This document shows positions 39,633 through 49,222 of a stretch of DNA of 59,564 nucleotides, piece after piece (the first letter of the stretch is position 1; the number at the start of each line of letters is the position of its first letter). The translations under genes were made by a program, and so were the position numbers. The DNA comes from Oceaniglobus ichthyenteri. GTDB taxonomy: Bacteria; Pseudomonadota; Alphaproteobacteria; Rhodobacterales; Rhodobacteraceae. The stretch lies in contig NZ_QAGK01000016.1 in NCBI RefSeq assembly GCF_003057885.1, positions 1 to 59,564 of the forward strand. Reading direction: 5' to 3'. The notes below the pieces were generated by a model. That model saw only the letters and a program-made list of their open reading frames with translations. It had not been told where the DNA came from and ran no database searches.

Positions 39633-39657
39633 GGAACCTATTTTCAAACGTTTGGTT
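39633..39657 (+). promoter_or_regulatory. EcfG-like promoter candidate
   Basis: GGAAC (39633-39637), 16 bases, GGTT (39654-39657), 53 bases before the lipoprotein start. Confidence 0.55.
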
Positions 39658-39709
39658 TAGAAAGGAAGTGTATTTCCTCGGCGACGGGGCCGGATTTGCA
39701 GGAAGATCC

Positions 39710-40162
39710 ATGCGCGCAACAGCTATCTCTTCGCAATCCTGGCGCACCCTCATGGCAGGGCTGGCCATGTCCCTGTTAATTGCTTGTAAAGTCCCGGATG
39801 ATCCGGAAGGAACGACAGAGGAAGTGACGGGTGGTATCCTCAGAGTCGGGGCGTTGGTAGAACCACTCGACCAGGCGGATAGCGATGCAGTCGCGCGGGT
39901 TGCCAGTGCCATGCAAGCAGAGACAGAACTCGTGACAGGTGATCCGCACACGCTTTTTGTGCAGTTGGAAAACGGGAAGTTACACATTATCGCCGGACGT
40001 ATTCCAGCCAATACACCCTTTGCCGCCGACGTCGGGCTGAGCAATCCGCTGGGCCGCGTAACACTTGGAAATGAAACCGAAGACCGGGTTTTGGCCATTC
40101 GCAAGGGCGAAAACAGGTTTCTGATTACGGTAAACCGCGCAATCCGGGGGATGGTCGAATGA
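39710..40162 (+). CDS. Predicted lipoprotein
   Basis: A 150-residue protein. The ATG at 39710 follows GGAAG. A type II signal peptide ends in the lipobox LLIAC (Cys about 26), so it should be anchored to a membrane in the periplasm. The mature domain is unknown, with EEVTGGILRVGALVEPL and KGENRFLITVNRAIRGMVE. It overlaps the CDF transporter gene by ATGA, so the two are coupled and the lipoprotein may help its function at the membrane. An EcfG-like promoter lies upstream. Confidence 0.75.
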   Translation: MRATAISSQSWRTLMAGLAMSLLIACKVPDDPEGTTEEVTGGILRVGALVEPLDQADSDAVARVASAMQAETELVTGDPHTLFVQLENGKLHIIAGRIPANTPFAADVGLSNPLGRVTLGNETEDRVLAIRKGENRFLITVNRAIRGMVE

Positions 40163-41094
40163 GCCACGACCTTCCCGACGAAATCAAGCGCAAGCTGCGC
40201 CGTGCCGCCAGACTGGAGTGGTGGTCAATTTTCTGGCTGCTAACCATTATTGTGGTGATGTATTTTGCGATGGGATCCAGCCAGGCAATGAAGACAGCGT
40301 GGATCGAGGACACGCTCAGCCTGCTGCCGCCCATCCTGTTCCTGCTGGCGCGAAAGTTCGAGAACAAGCCCGCGACCGAGCAATATCCGTTTGGATTTCA
40401 CCGTGTCGGGTCGCTGGCTTTTCTTCTGGCTGCTGGCGCGCTGACCGCCATGGGAGGATTCCTGCTCTATGACGCGACCAGTGCTCTGATCCTGCAGGAG
40501 CACCCCACCATCGGAAACGTCACGATCCTCGGCTGGGATGTCTGGCTGGGCTGGCTGATGGTCGCCGCACTTGTCTATTCCATCATTCCCCCTGTCATCC
40601 TTGGCCACATGAAGAAACCGCTGGCCTGTGCGGCGATGGACAAGATCCTCTACACAGATGCGGATATGAACGCAGCCGACTGGAAGACGGGCTTGGCAGG
40701 TATTGCGGGTATCGTGGGCATTGGTTTCGGATTCTGGTGGGCTGATGCGGCCGCGGCAGGGCTGATTTCCTTCGACATCCTGCGGGACGGACTGCGCAAC
40801 CTTCGCATTGCGGTTGCCGAGCTGCTGGACGGAGCACCCCGAGAACTGGACTCGACCGATGTTCATCCGATCGTCGACACGCTTTCGGCCGAGTTACGTA
40901 AGCGGTTTCCGGGCCATGACGTGCAGGTGCGTGAAACCGGACGGTTTGTGCGGGCCAATGTGGTTCCCTTCAAGGGTGCAGAGCTGAACATCGGTGAAGC
41001 GCGCAAATTGTTATCAGATGATCAGGCGTGGCGGCTGATGGCGCTCGGGCGGCAACTACAAGATCTGCCTGATCCTTCGGAGGACAGCGAATGA
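40159..41094 (+). CDS. Cation diffusion facilitator (CDF) family transporter
   Basis: A 311-residue CDF transporter with about six membrane helices (for example WWSIFWLLTIIVVMYF, VGSLAFLLAAGALTAMGGFL, WLGWLMVAALVYSIIPPVIL, GLAGIAGIVGIGFGFWW) and a C-terminal cytoplasmic domain. The metal sites read WIEDTLSLLPP in helix 2 and YTDADMNAADW in helix 5, an Asp/Glu-rich version in place of the common His-Asp zinc site. This is closer to iron/manganese-type or proton-coupled subfamilies, so the ion is uncertain. It overlaps the lipoprotein gene by 4 bases. Probably exports a divalent metal during stress. Confidence 0.85.
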   Translation: MSHDLPDEIKRKLRRAARLEWWSIFWLLTIIVVMYFAMGSSQAMKTAWIEDTLSLLPPILFLLARKFENKPATEQYPFGFHRVGSLAFLLAAGALTAMGGFLLYDATSALILQEHPTIGNVTILGWDVWLGWLMVAALVYSIIPPVILGHMKKPLACAAMDKILYTDADMNAADWKTGLAGIAGIVGIGFGFWWADAAAAGLISFDILRDGLRNLRIAVAELLDGAPRELDSTDVHPIVDTLSAELRKRFPGHDVQVRETGRFVRANVVPFKGAELNIGEARKLLSDDQAWRLMALGRQLQDLPDPSEDSE

Positions 41095-41431
41095 TGGACG
41101 CTACGAGACCCGTCGAATGACGAAATTTATCGGCTTGTGGATAATGCCGATACATTTGTTTTGCAGCGATTAAAAAGGTCTATTCGCTGATGAACCAATA
41201 GTCGAAGCCGGAGTTAAACCAGGACATGTCCGTTGCATGTCAATCGGACACGACGGTATGGAGAACAGGGCGATTTTTCCGATTTCCCGTTCTGGCCAAC
41301 GCAAAGGCAGACGAGCTTCTCGTCCCGTCTGCAACGGACATGTTGCCAGCCATAAACAAGCAGGCGGCGAAACGGCGGACCCCGGTAGGTGAATACCGGG
41401 GTTTCTTATATTTCAGAGCTTGTGAGGTCAG
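41095..41431. other. Intergenic region before the esterase gene
   Basis: Contains the palindrome GGACATGTCC (41222-41231) and a terminator-like stem at 41379-41402. The frame 41226-41480 on the plus strand runs through the stem and lacks a start signal, so it is not called. Nothing else is seen. Confidence 0.45.
41379..41402 (+). terminator. Terminator-like stem before the esterase gene
   Basis: ACCCCGGTA (41379-41387) / TACCGGGGT (41394-41402), then TTTCTTATATTT. It ends 29 bases before the esterase start, so it either terminates upstream transcription or attenuates the esterase transcript. Confidence 0.6.
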
Positions 41432-42562
41432 ATGCACGATCCGTTCAGGCGCGCACGCGCGAAGACACAGCGCAAGCTAAGACGCGCGGGCGCTTCCGCA
41501 ATCACCGAAATGTGGAGCACACTCCTTGGCCCGTCCAAACCGAAAAAACGTAGAGCCAGAAAACCCGGAACGCCCGCGCGCAAAGCCGTGAAGCCTGCCA
41601 GCCCGTCGCGTGCAGCCGGCGGCGGAAGTGGTAAAGTCAAAGCCCGCGCGGCTGTTCCTGCCACTTCCAGATCCCAGGCAAAGACCCCGCGGGGCGCAAC
41701 GTTCAAGGCCGGACAGCATGAGACCGCTTTTGGCACCCGTTCATACAAGCTCTATGTGCCGGTCGCTGCGAACACGGCAACGACGCCGCTTCCGCTGCTC
41801 GTCATGCTGCACGGGTGTGGGCAATCGTCGAAGGATTTTGCGCGTGGCACCGGGATGAATACACTGGCAGAGGAATTCGGTTTTCTGGTTCTTTATCCGG
41901 ATCAGGCGCGGGACGCCCATCATTATCGGTGCTGGAACTGGTATAGACGGGGCGATCAGAAACGGGGCGCGGGAGAGCCCGCTTTGCTGGCGGACATGAC
42001 GCGCAAGATCATTGCCGACTGGAACGCCGATCCCGCCAGAGTCTATGCCGCGGGCCTGTCTGCCGGGGCAGCAGCAGCGTTGATCCTGGCAACGGAATAT
42101 CCTGACATTTTTGCGGCAGTCGGTGTCCATTCGGGGTTAGCCACAGGTGCCGCGCATGATCCGGCGTCCGCACCGAGAGCGATGCAGCACGGCAATCCCG
42201 GCGAGCGTCATGATGCTCAGATGCCGACGATCATTTTTCATGGCGACGCGGATAAGGTCATCAATCCCCGCAACAGTCGTTTCATTGCCATTCGCGCACT
42301 CGAACCTTTCGCCCCCCTTGACCGGACAGAAAAGAAAGGGCGCGTTCACGGTGGCCGTGAATTTAGCCGCACCGTGCATCGGGTGGGGAGGGGACGTCCC
42401 TACATTGAGCAATGGGTCGTCCACGGGTCTGGACACGCCTGGTCCGGCGGACATGCGGCCGGAAGCTACACCGATCCCACAGGCCCTGATGCCTCGCGGG
42501 AGATGGTGCGCTTTTTTCTACGACACCGCACGACCAAGAAGCGTCGATTGACGCTACCTTAG
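41432..42562 (+). CDS. Polyhydroxyalkanoate-depolymerase-like esterase with cationic N-terminus
   Basis: A 376-residue alpha/beta esterase of the short-chain PHB depolymerase family. The oxyanion segment MLHGCGQ (about 122-128) is present, as are the nucleophile Ser in YAAGLSAGAA (about 210), the Asp in FHGDADKVI and the His in VHGSGHAWSGG. The first 95 residues are Lys/Arg/Ala/Pro-rich and disordered, with no signal peptide, so a cytoplasmic enzyme is expected; the tail could bind PHA granules or nucleic acid. Family members with signal peptides act outside the cell, so this one differs. A single gene, with a terminator-like stem just upstream. Confidence 0.8.
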   Translation: MHDPFRRARAKTQRKLRRAGASAITEMWSTLLGPSKPKKRRARKPGTPARKAVKPASPSRAAGGGSGKVKARAAVPATSRSQAKTPRGATFKAGQHETAFGTRSYKLYVPVAANTATTPLPLLVMLHGCGQSSKDFARGTGMNTLAEEFGFLVLYPDQARDAHHYRCWNWYRRGDQKRGAGEPALLADMTRKIIADWNADPARVYAAGLSAGAAAALILATEYPDIFAAVGVHSGLATGAAHDPASAPRAMQHGNPGERHDAQMPTIIFHGDADKVINPRNSRFIAIRALEPFAPLDRTEKKGRVHGGREFSRTVHRVGRGRPYIEQWVVHGSGHAWSGGHAAGSYTDPTGPDASREMVRFFLRHRTTKKRRLTLP

Positions 42563-42585
42563 TGAACCCCCGGTCATGCCACCAA

Positions 42586-43509
42586 TTACGGTGAGGCAGG
42601 ATCATTCACAATCAGATGTCCGGCATCCCACAGGGCGGGACAAACCTCCGCCTCGGCATGGCCGTTGCGCAGTCTGCGACAGGCACCGACGGGAATATCG
42701 ACAGCGGCCAGAACGTGGTCGGTCATCATGGCGGCAGTCTGGGGCGCGATTGCCCCGTGAATGCCGTCAAGTGAAACACCCACATCGCAGGGTAAAAATA
42801 CGCTGGCACCACCAACGCCGGTGTCCGTCAGCGCAAAACCGAAGGGCACACCGACTGCGCCCAGAACGCAGACAACCGTCTGAAGCTCGATGGCCCGGGC
42901 CCGCGCGCAACTGAACACCCTGTTGTAGCCGGTAATCATATCGGTTTTGGCAGGGATGATCACCAGATCAAGGTCGAGCGTGCCCAGCCGGGACCACAAA
43001 TCCGTAAATTCGCTGTCGAGGCAGATGATCATGGCAACCCGCAGCCCATTCCAATTGAAGACGTTAATCGATTCACCATGAACGGTAATGCCACCTGCGC
43101 CCTGGGCTTCGAGCGGAGTCAGGCTCAGTTTGTCCTGGCTGTGACGCTGACCATCGGGCGTGATCAACCAGGCACGGTTAAAATAGGTCGGGACACCGTC
43201 CACCGGTTCGGTCAGGAAGGGTATCGTGCCTGCAAGTATCGAAACACCATGTTTCGCAGACATCGCCGCAATCGCATCGAGCGCTACCTCCCCGCATTCG
43301 AACAGCCATTCAAGGGTGTCTGCCTCCGCCATATCTGCGGGCGCAAAGCTCAACCACTGGGCGCAGGCGAACTCCGGCAGGACAAGCATGTGACCGCCCC
43401 GAGCCACCGTCTGTGCGACCCGCATTTCCAGTGCAGCAAGCCAAACCTGCAAATCCGGCACCACCGGTTCAAGATTGGCGGCCCAGAGGTCGATCGAGAC
43501 AAATTCCAT
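42586..43509 (-). CDS. Carbon-nitrogen hydrolase (nitrilase superfamily)
   Basis: A 307-residue nitrilase-fold amidase. The catalytic triad is visible: Glu in LVLPEFACAQW, Lys in HSQDKLSLTP and Cys in MIICLDSEFTDL. It hydrolyses an amide or nitrile, substrate unknown. The ATG at 43509 has GGAAA upstream, and the longer frame to 43623 is unnecessary. It is divergent from katE across a 232-base gap and convergent with the esterase. The cysteine context differs from that of aliphatic nitrilases. It is closest in pattern to amidases of the Nit branch. Confidence 0.85.
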   Translation of the reverse strand: MEFVSIDLWAANLEPVVPDLQVWLAALEMRVAQTVARGGHMLVLPEFACAQWLSFAPADMAEADTLEWLFECGEVALDAIAAMSAKHGVSILAGTIPFLTEPVDGVPTYFNRAWLITPDGQRHSQDKLSLTPLEAQGAGGITVHGESINVFNWNGLRVAMIICLDSEFTDLWSRLGTLDLDLVIIPAKTDMITGYNRVFSCARARAIELQTVVCVLGAVGVPFGFALTDTGVGGASVFLPCDVGVSLDGIHGAIAPQTAAMMTDHVLAAVDIPVGACRRLRNGHAEAEVCPALWDAGHLIVNDPASP

Positions 43510-43741
43510 GGATTTTTCCAGTTTGGAAGGAGGGTGGGCGGTCTGGCAGATCTTCCGACGCTCGAGACAAGCTCGGACGTTCGTTTGAGGTCGCAGACGG
43601 CTTTCAATCAGATTGGTAGGCATGACTTTACGTCTCGTCGCATCAATCTAGATGGAAGCTATGGAATATTAACCGGCGTAGGATCTGCTTTGGTCGATAT
43701 TAGCCTGTCTGCGCGCGCACCAATTCCTTGGAGAAACACAA

Positions 43742-45850
43742 ATGTCTGAAAAATCACCGCAATTTCGTCCCTCAATCGAGACGCAGAAATCAAATGAGAC
43801 GACTGAGCGTCCCGAAAAAACGGGGCAAGGCGGCGAAACGCATCAGCAGTCATCCGATGGCGCGCGTTTGACCACAGCGCAGGGTGTGCCGGTTTCGGAC
43901 AATCAGAACACGTTGAAAGCGGGGCCGCGGGGTCCAGCCTTGCTTGAGGACTTCCATTTCCGCGAGAAGATGTTTCATTTCGACCACGAGCGTATCCCCG
44001 AGCGGGTGGTGCATGCCCGGGGCTATGGCGCGCGCGGATATTTCGAGACAACCGACGCGATCCCGGAGCTTACGTCCGCGCATCTTTTGCAGGAGAAGGG
44101 CCGCAAGGTGCCGGCATTCGTCCGGTTCTCGACCGTGGCGGGCAACAAGGGGTCGATGGATCTGGCCCGCGATGCACGCGGATTTGCCGTGAAACTCTAT
44201 ACCGAGGAAGGCAACTGGGACATCGTCGGCAACAACATCCCGGTGTTCTTCATCCAGGACGCGATGAAGTTTCCCGATCTGGTGCATTCGGTCAAGGAAG
44301 CGCCTGATCGCGCCTTTCCACAGGCGCAATCGGCGCATGACAACTTCTGGGATTTCATCTCGCTCATGCCCGAAGCCATGCACATGGTCATGTGGACCAT
44401 GTCGGACCGGGGCATTCCGCGGTCGTTCCGGTTCATGGAGGGGTTCGGAGTTCACACATTCCGCTTCGTCAACGCGGAGGGGGAGAGCCATTTCGTCAAG
44501 TTCCACTGGAAACCCAAGCAGGGTCTGCAATCGGTCCTGTGGGACGAGGCGGTCAAGATCAATGGCGCCGATCCCGACTTTCACCGACGCGACCTGTGGG
44601 GAGCCATTCAAGCGGGCGATTTCCCGGAATGGGAACTGGGCGTGCAGGTGTTTGACGACGCCTTTGCCGACACGTTCGACTTCGATGTGCTGGATGCGAC
44701 CAAGTTGATCCCCGAAGAGGACGTGCCCGTGCGTATAATCGGGCGGCTTGTGCTGGACAGCGTGGTCGACAACTTCTTTGCCGAAACCGAGCAGGTTGCG
44801 TTCTGCACCCAGAACATTGTGCCCGGTATCGATTTCACAAACGACCCGCTGTTGCAGGGGCGTAATTTTTCCTATCTCGATACGCAGATCAAACGTCTGG
44901 GCGGGCCGAATTTCACCCATATCCCCGTCAACGCGCCCAAATGCCCCTTTGCGCATTTCCAGCAGGACGGCCACATGGCGATGCACAACCCGGCGGGCCG
45001 CGCCAACTATGAGCCCAACAGCTGGAAAGACGGCGGCCCCCGCGCCGATCCGGAGACGGGCTTTACCTCGTTCCCAGAAGCCGTCGAGGGCGAGAAGCGC
45101 AAGGTGCGTGCGGAGCTTTTCGCGGATCACTACAGCCAGGCGCGCCAGTTCTATCAAAGCCAGACCGAGGTGGAGCAGGGCCACATCGCCGACGCGCTAA
45201 TCTTCGAGCTGTCGAAATGCGAGGTGCTGGACATCCGCGAACGTGTCGTGGCGCATCTACCGAACATCGACCCGGACCTCGCGCAAATGGTCGCAGATGG
45301 GCTGGGGTTTGAAAAAATGCCCAAGGCCCACACGCCCCGCCGCGAGGTTGTCGAGGGTCTCAAGCCATCGGACGCGCTTTCGATCCTCAAGAACGGGCCG
45401 GACAGCTTCAAGGGCCGCAAGCTGGGTATCCTAGTGACCCACGGTATTGACGGCGATCTGCTGGCTTCATTGCAGGACGCTGTCAAGGACGCGGGCGGGA
45501 TGGTCGAAATCGTCGCACCGACGATCGGCGGCATCAAGACGTCCGACGGAAAGCGCGTGCCGGCGGATCAGAAAGTCGATGGCGGGCCATCCGTGCTCTA
45601 TGATGCTGTGGCCGTGATGGCATCGGAAGACGGGATCAAAAAGTTGAAGTCCATGCACCCGGCCAAGGGCTTCGCTGCCGACGCATTTGCACATGCGAAG
45701 TTCATCGCACTCGCTGGTGAAGCCGAGGAATTGTTTCACGCAGCGGGCGTCGGCGATTTCGATGACGGCGTATTCCGGATTGCGAAAAAGGGCGACTGTG
45801 CGGCTTTCATCAAAGCCTGCGGGAAACTGAGATTCTGGCAGCGCAAATGA
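43742..45850 (+). CDS. katE: Large-subunit catalase, KatE/HPII type
   Basis: A 702-residue monofunctional clade 2 catalase that destroys hydrogen peroxide. It has the N-terminal extension, then catalytic His91 in [25 protein letters not shown], the Asn in [11 protein letters not shown] and the haem-binding region near [13 protein letters not shown]. The C-terminal flavodoxin-like (DJ-1/PfpI) domain (about 560-700) starts [17 protein letters not shown]. In enteric bacteria KatE is a general-stress enzyme. The strong start is preceded by GGAGAAACACAA. It is a single gene, and no GGAAC promoter was found upstream. Full length and intact. Confidence 0.95.
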   Translation: MSEKSPQFRPSIETQKSNETTERPEKTGQGGETHQQSSDGARLTTAQGVPVSDNQNTLKAGPRGPALLEDFHFREKMFHFDHERIPERVVHARGYGARGYFETTDAIPELTSAHLLQEKGRKVPAFVRFSTVAGNKGSMDLARDARGFAVKLYTEEGNWDIVGNNIPVFFIQDAMKFPDLVHSVKEAPDRAFPQAQSAHDNFWDFISLMPEAMHMVMWTMSDRGIPRSFRFMEGFGVHTFRFVNAEGESHFVKFHWKPKQGLQSVLWDEAVKINGADPDFHRRDLWGAIQAGDFPEWELGVQVFDDAFADTFDFDVLDATKLIPEEDVPVRIIGRLVLDSVVDNFFAETEQVAFCTQNIVPGIDFTNDPLLQGRNFSYLDTQIKRLGGPNFTHIPVNAPKCPFAHFQQDGHMAMHNPAGRANYEPNSWKDGGPRADPETGFTSFPEAVEGEKRKVRAELFADHYSQARQFYQSQTEVEQGHIADALIFELSKCEVLDIRERVVAHLPNIDPDLAQMVADGLGFEKMPKAHTPRREVVEGLKPSDALSILKNGPDSFKGRKLGILVTHGIDGDLLASLQDAVKDAGGMVEIVAPTIGGIKTSDGKRVPADQKVDGGPSVLYDAVAVMASEDGIKKLKSMHPAKGFAADAFAHAKFIALAGEAEELFHAAGVGDFDDGVFRIAKKGDCAAFIKACGKLRFWQRK

Positions 45851-45859
45851 AGAGCTTCT

Positions 45860-45886
45860 TTGCCGCTGGTGTGTGACCGGCGGCAA
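45860..45886. terminator. Bidirectional stem between katE and the antiporter
   Basis: TTGCCGCTGGT / ACCGGCGGCAA with a 5-base loop and one G-T mismatch, between convergent stops at 45850 and 45899. The T-runs are weak. Confidence 0.5.
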
Positions 45887-45898
45887 GAGACCCGACGA

Positions 45899-47140
45899 TC
45901 AGCGCCCGATCCTATCCATACTCCAGCCCACCGAGAAACCATGTAGGATGGTGGACAGGAAGATCGTCAGCGCGGTGATGATCCACAGGTCAGAGAGATG
46001 CGGCAGATCGGCATGGCTGGTGGCATAGGCGAGATAATAGATCGACCCGATCCCGCGCACCCCATAGACGGCAACCACCGCCCGGTCGGAACGGGCTAAC
46101 GCTCTTGCCGTCAGGGATACCCATCCCGCCAGCGGGCGCAGCACCACGATCAGCAGCACCGCGATGGCGACATGGTTCCAGGTCAGGTCCGCTGCCAGAG
46201 CGGGGAGCAGGCCACCCAGGGCAATCAGCAGAAGCGCCGTCAGGGCGTGTTCGATGGATTCCGAGAAATCGTGCAGATGCCGATGATAATGGTGTTCGCT
46301 CTCGATACGCCTCAGCGACAGGCCCATCGCGGCCACGGCGATGAAACCGTAGCCCTCGACCAGTTCGGTGGAGCCATAACACAGGAACACCCCGGCAATC
46401 GCGATCACCCCCGAGCCGGTATCGGCCAGCCGGGTTTCGCGGGGCAGGTTGAACAGGATCTGGCCCAGCAGCCAACCCCCGGCCCAGCCCATCGCGGCCC
46501 CGATGGATATCCGGTAGATCACGTCTTCCAGCAGCCAGCGCAGACCCCAGTCGCCGGGGGCCAGACCCTGCGCGATGACGAGCAGGCCGAGGTAGACGAA
46601 GGGAAAGGCCAGCCCGTCGTTCAGCGCGGCCTCCGTGGTCAGGGCAAAGCGCACCGGATGCTCCTGTCCCTCTTGGGGTGGTGCGATCTGCACATCGGCG
46701 GCGAGAACCGGGTCGGTCGGTGCCAGCACGGCGGCCAGCAGAAGCGCGGCGCCGACGGTCAGCCCACCCAGAACCACGCCCAGGAGCGCGACCGCCGCGA
46801 TGGTCAGGGGCATCCCGATCACGAGCAGCCGCAGCGTCGTTCCCCATTTTTCCAGCGGACCGAGGCTGTCGACCCGCATGCCGGCGGCGAAGAGCGCGAC
46901 GATGACGGTGATTTCCGCCACGACCTCCCACAGCAGGGGGGCGCTGCGGGGGTCGGGAGGTGCGGGCAGGCCGGGGACCGTCAGGACGGCCAGCGCGCCC
47001 AGCAGGATCATCAGCGGGGCGGCCGCCGGTTCCCGCGAGGAAACCAGCCGCGGAAACCAGCGCGCCAGGATCACGATGCATCCCGCCACCGCGAGGGTCA
47101 GGTGATAGGCGCTGAATTCGAAGAAGGCATCGGTTTCCAT
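45899..47140 (-). CDS. Na+/H+ antiporter (CPA1 type)
   Basis: A 413-residue membrane transporter with about 11-12 helices (for example AYHLTLAVAGCIVILARWF and VGAALLLAAVLAPTDPVLAADV). Signature residues are TDPVLAADV and EAALNDGLAFPFVYLGL, as in CPA1 cation/proton antiporters. It exchanges cytosolic Na+ or K+ for protons and controls pH. The ATG at 47140 is 1 base after the DUF421 stop, so the two are coupled. Loss of hydrophobicity before residue 1 argues against the longer frame from 47257. It has a long histidine-rich cytosolic loop (SEHHYHRHLHDF, about 300) that could be a pH or metal sensor. Confidence 0.85.
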   Translation of the reverse strand: METDAFFEFSAYHLTLAVAGCIVILARWFPRLVSSREPAAAPLMILLGALAVLTVPGLPAPPDPRSAPLLWEVVAEITVIVALFAAGMRVDSLGPLEKWGTTLRLLVIGMPLTIAAVALLGVVLGGLTVGAALLLAAVLAPTDPVLAADVQIAPPQEGQEHPVRFALTTEAALNDGLAFPFVYLGLLVIAQGLAPGDWGLRWLLEDVIYRISIGAAMGWAGGWLLGQILFNLPRETRLADTGSGVIAIAGVFLCYGSTELVEGYGFIAVAAMGLSLRRIESEHHYHRHLHDFSESIEHALTALLLIALGGLLPALAADLTWNHVAIAVLLIVVLRPLAGWVSLTARALARSDRAVVAVYGVRGIGSIYYLAYATSHADLPHLSDLWIITALTIFLSTILHGFSVGWSMDRIGR

Positions 47141-47141
47141 T

Positions 47142-47657
47142 TCAGGCGTCGGCAACCCCCTTGAACAGGGCCTCGTCCACATGATCGCCGTGCAGCACCG
47201 AGATATCGCCGGTTGTCTCCAGCACCACGGCACGAACGGATGAGAAATCAAGCGCATTGGCCTCCCGCAACTTTGCGATCAGGTCTTCCTCGGCAACACG
47301 CGTCGCGCGCAAGGCATCGTGCAGGATGACGCCGTCCTTCATCAGCAGGACCGGCGTATTCTGAACCAGCGCGTCGAGTCGCGGCGACCAGCGTCGCAGC
47401 CGGGAGACGCCATACTGGACGGCAAAGAGGCTGGCCATCGCCGTCAGCGTCTGAAGAAATCCCGTCCATTCCTGCGACTGAGACGCCCCGGCCAGAAGCG
47501 AGCCCATGGCAACAGTCATGACGAAGTCGAAATTGGTCATTTTCGAGAATGATCTCAATCCCACGATGCGGACCAGAAAAATGATCCAGGCAATACCGAT
47601 CACGCTCAGTAGGGAACCCTTGGCCAACGCATCGAGTATAGGTCCGTCAAAAAACAT
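47142..47657 (-). CDS. DUF421 (YetF-like) membrane protein
   Basis: A 171-residue protein with two or three N-terminal membrane helices (SLLSVIGIAWIIFLVRIVGL, NFDFVMTVAMGSLLAGASQSQ, LTAMASLFAVQYGVSRL) and a soluble C-terminal domain with VLLMKDGVILHDALR. It matches the DUF421/YetF family, whose members are linked to membrane or spore resistance, with no clear biochemical role. The ATG at 47657 is chosen for the MFFDGPILDALAKGSL start, with a site AAGGGA upstream. The antiporter is read with it. Confidence 0.85.
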   Translation of the reverse strand: MFFDGPILDALAKGSLLSVIGIAWIIFLVRIVGLRSFSKMTNFDFVMTVAMGSLLAGASQSQEWTGFLQTLTAMASLFAVQYGVSRLRRWSPRLDALVQNTPVLLMKDGVILHDALRATRVAEEDLIAKLREANALDFSSVRAVVLETTGDISVLHGDHVDEALFKGVADA

Positions 47658-47829
47658 CAATGTATCCCTTGTTTGAAGGTTCTTTTTGCATCCAAGACTT
47701 ATTCGTTCGAACGCGACCATAGCCGCGTGCGGAATACCCCGTTTCAATGCATATTAAATCCACGCAAGGCAGTCGGGTTTAAAGAAAGTATATGGCAAGG
47801 TAGGCACAAGAACAGGGAGTTCTCGGTTA

Positions 47830-48273
47830 GTGGTCGATTTCAGTGAATTTATACTTCGCGTCCTTTTTTCTGGGGGGTGTGGGTTAATCGTCGGGCTTGA
47901 TCGCGAGATCAAAGGAAAGCCTCTAGGGGCGGGTGTCTACGTTTTGGTTGCGATCGGCTCTGCCGCCTTAATGGCAGTTACCCTCAATTTTGCTCTGAGC
48001 AGCATGGCCGAGGATGAGGCCCTCAGTATTGACCCTACCCGCCTTATTCAGGGTATTGTCGGTGGCATCGGGTTCCTCGGAGCGGGCGCGATCATGTCGC
48101 CCAGTGACGACGGGCGACTAAAAGGTGTCCGCAGCGGAGCCGCAATCTGGGCTGTAGGATCGATTGGCATCGCTTGCGGGCTAGGTTTCCTGAAGGAAGC
48201 GGCATTTATTTCAGCGCTGATCTTCGTCGTTCTCAATATTTTCGACTGGCTTCATATCAGAGGCAACAAATAG
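47830..48273 (+). CDS. MgtC/SapB family membrane protein
   Basis: A 147-residue inner-membrane protein of the MgtC N-terminal domain with four helices and the family signature GLIVGLDREIKGKPLGAGVYVLVAIGSA. The second conserved part is GGIGFLGAGAIMS. It lacks the C-terminal MgtC ACT-like domain and so belongs to the short SapB class. MgtC-type proteins are linked to low-magnesium survival and ATP-synthase control. The GTG or nearby start at 47830 is preceded by AGGGAG. The Crp/Fnr gene starts 10 bases after its stop, so they form an operon. Confidence 0.85.
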   Translation: MVDFSEFILRVLFSGGCGLIVGLDREIKGKPLGAGVYVLVAIGSAALMAVTLNFALSSMAEDEALSIDPTRLIQGIVGGIGFLGAGAIMSPSDDGRLKGVRSGAAIWAVGSIGIACGLGFLKEAAFISALIFVVLNIFDWLHIRGNK

Positions 48274-48283
48274 AAAGATTTTC

Positions 48284-49021
48284 ATGTCCAGCACATCCAG
48301 TTGCCTCGTGACCAAGCTGTCGCACTATGTCTCACTTTCCGAGGCCGATTGTAATAGGTTAGCTACGCTTGAGAAAGCCGAACGCGTTTTCGATGCAGGA
48401 CGGGAAGTGTATCAGGGGGGCGACGAGAACAAGGACCTATACGTGGTTAAACATGGCTGGGCCTTCAGCTACACCGATCTTCCTGATGGCCGCCGCCAGA
48501 TCGTGAAAATCCATCATCCCGGCGACATCATCGGTTTTCCCGATGTCGCCCTCAAACACTCCACGACCACGCTGCGCACTGTCGAGGACGTGTGCCTGTG
48601 TCCGTTTCCAAAATCGTCGCTTGACGAAATTTTGCGCAAGTCTCCGAAGCTTTCAGCACTTTTGCTGTCGATAGCGCTTCGCGACCAGGTCGTTTTGATC
48701 GATGTGCTCCGTGCAATGGGCCGGATGAGTGCGCAGGAACGGGTCAGCTACATGCTGCTGGATCTGATCGCGCGGCTCAGGATCACCAACCGGGATATGA
48801 CCGACACCATCCGCCTGCCAATGACCCAGAGCCAGATCGCCGATTATCTGGGCCTTACCAACGTTTACATCAGCAAGACCTTCATCCGGATGGAAGAAGA
48901 CGGCTACATTCACCGCGATCAGAATCGCCTCCGGATTCTTAGAGAAGATGCGATGATCGAACTTACGGACTTCCACGATCGCTATGCCGACATGGATACT
49001 TCGTGGTTTCCGCAAGACTAG
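48284..49021 (+). CDS. Crp/Fnr family transcription regulator
   Basis: A 245-residue regulator with the sensing barrel (about 20-135; LYVVKHGWAFSYTDLPDGRRQIVKIHHPGDIIGFPD), a long dimer helix and a Crp-type winged helix (MTQSQIADYLGLTNVYISKTFIRMEEDGYI). It lacks the cysteine cluster of Fnr. It is 10 bases after the MgtC gene and may regulate it. It is similar in pattern to the other Crp/Fnr regulator of this plasmid (28497-29291). Signal unknown. Confidence 0.9.
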   Translation: MSSTSSCLVTKLSHYVSLSEADCNRLATLEKAERVFDAGREVYQGGDENKDLYVVKHGWAFSYTDLPDGRRQIVKIHHPGDIIGFPDVALKHSTTTLRTVEDVCLCPFPKSSLDEILRKSPKLSALLLSIALRDQVVLIDVLRAMGRMSAQERVSYMLLDLIARLRITNRDMTDTIRLPMTQSQIADYLGLTNVYISKTFIRMEEDGYIHRDQNRLRILREDAMIELTDFHDRYADMDTSWFPQD

Positions 49022-49222
49022 AGACGGAAAACCAATTCAATCCAGTTGAAAGCGGGTGTCGACGGTCTGACGCATTGTCAAAGCGTCGGCATGGATCCCG
49101 AATTGCCCTACGCGCGGGAACTAAACAGCAACGAGAGTTGTTTGCTTCTTCGGTAGCGTCCGAACCGGACAAACTACTGATTGTAAATAATATTTATCGA
49201 AATTTAACGCTTGGGGGCGAAT

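Noticed and set aside
41226-41480. Small plus-strand frame before the esterase gene
   Set aside because: Runs through a terminator-like stem and overlaps the esterase start in another frame.
43510-43741. EcfG promoter for katE
   Set aside because: Only GGAAG and GGAAT are found, with no matching -10. Catalase control cannot be read from the sequence.
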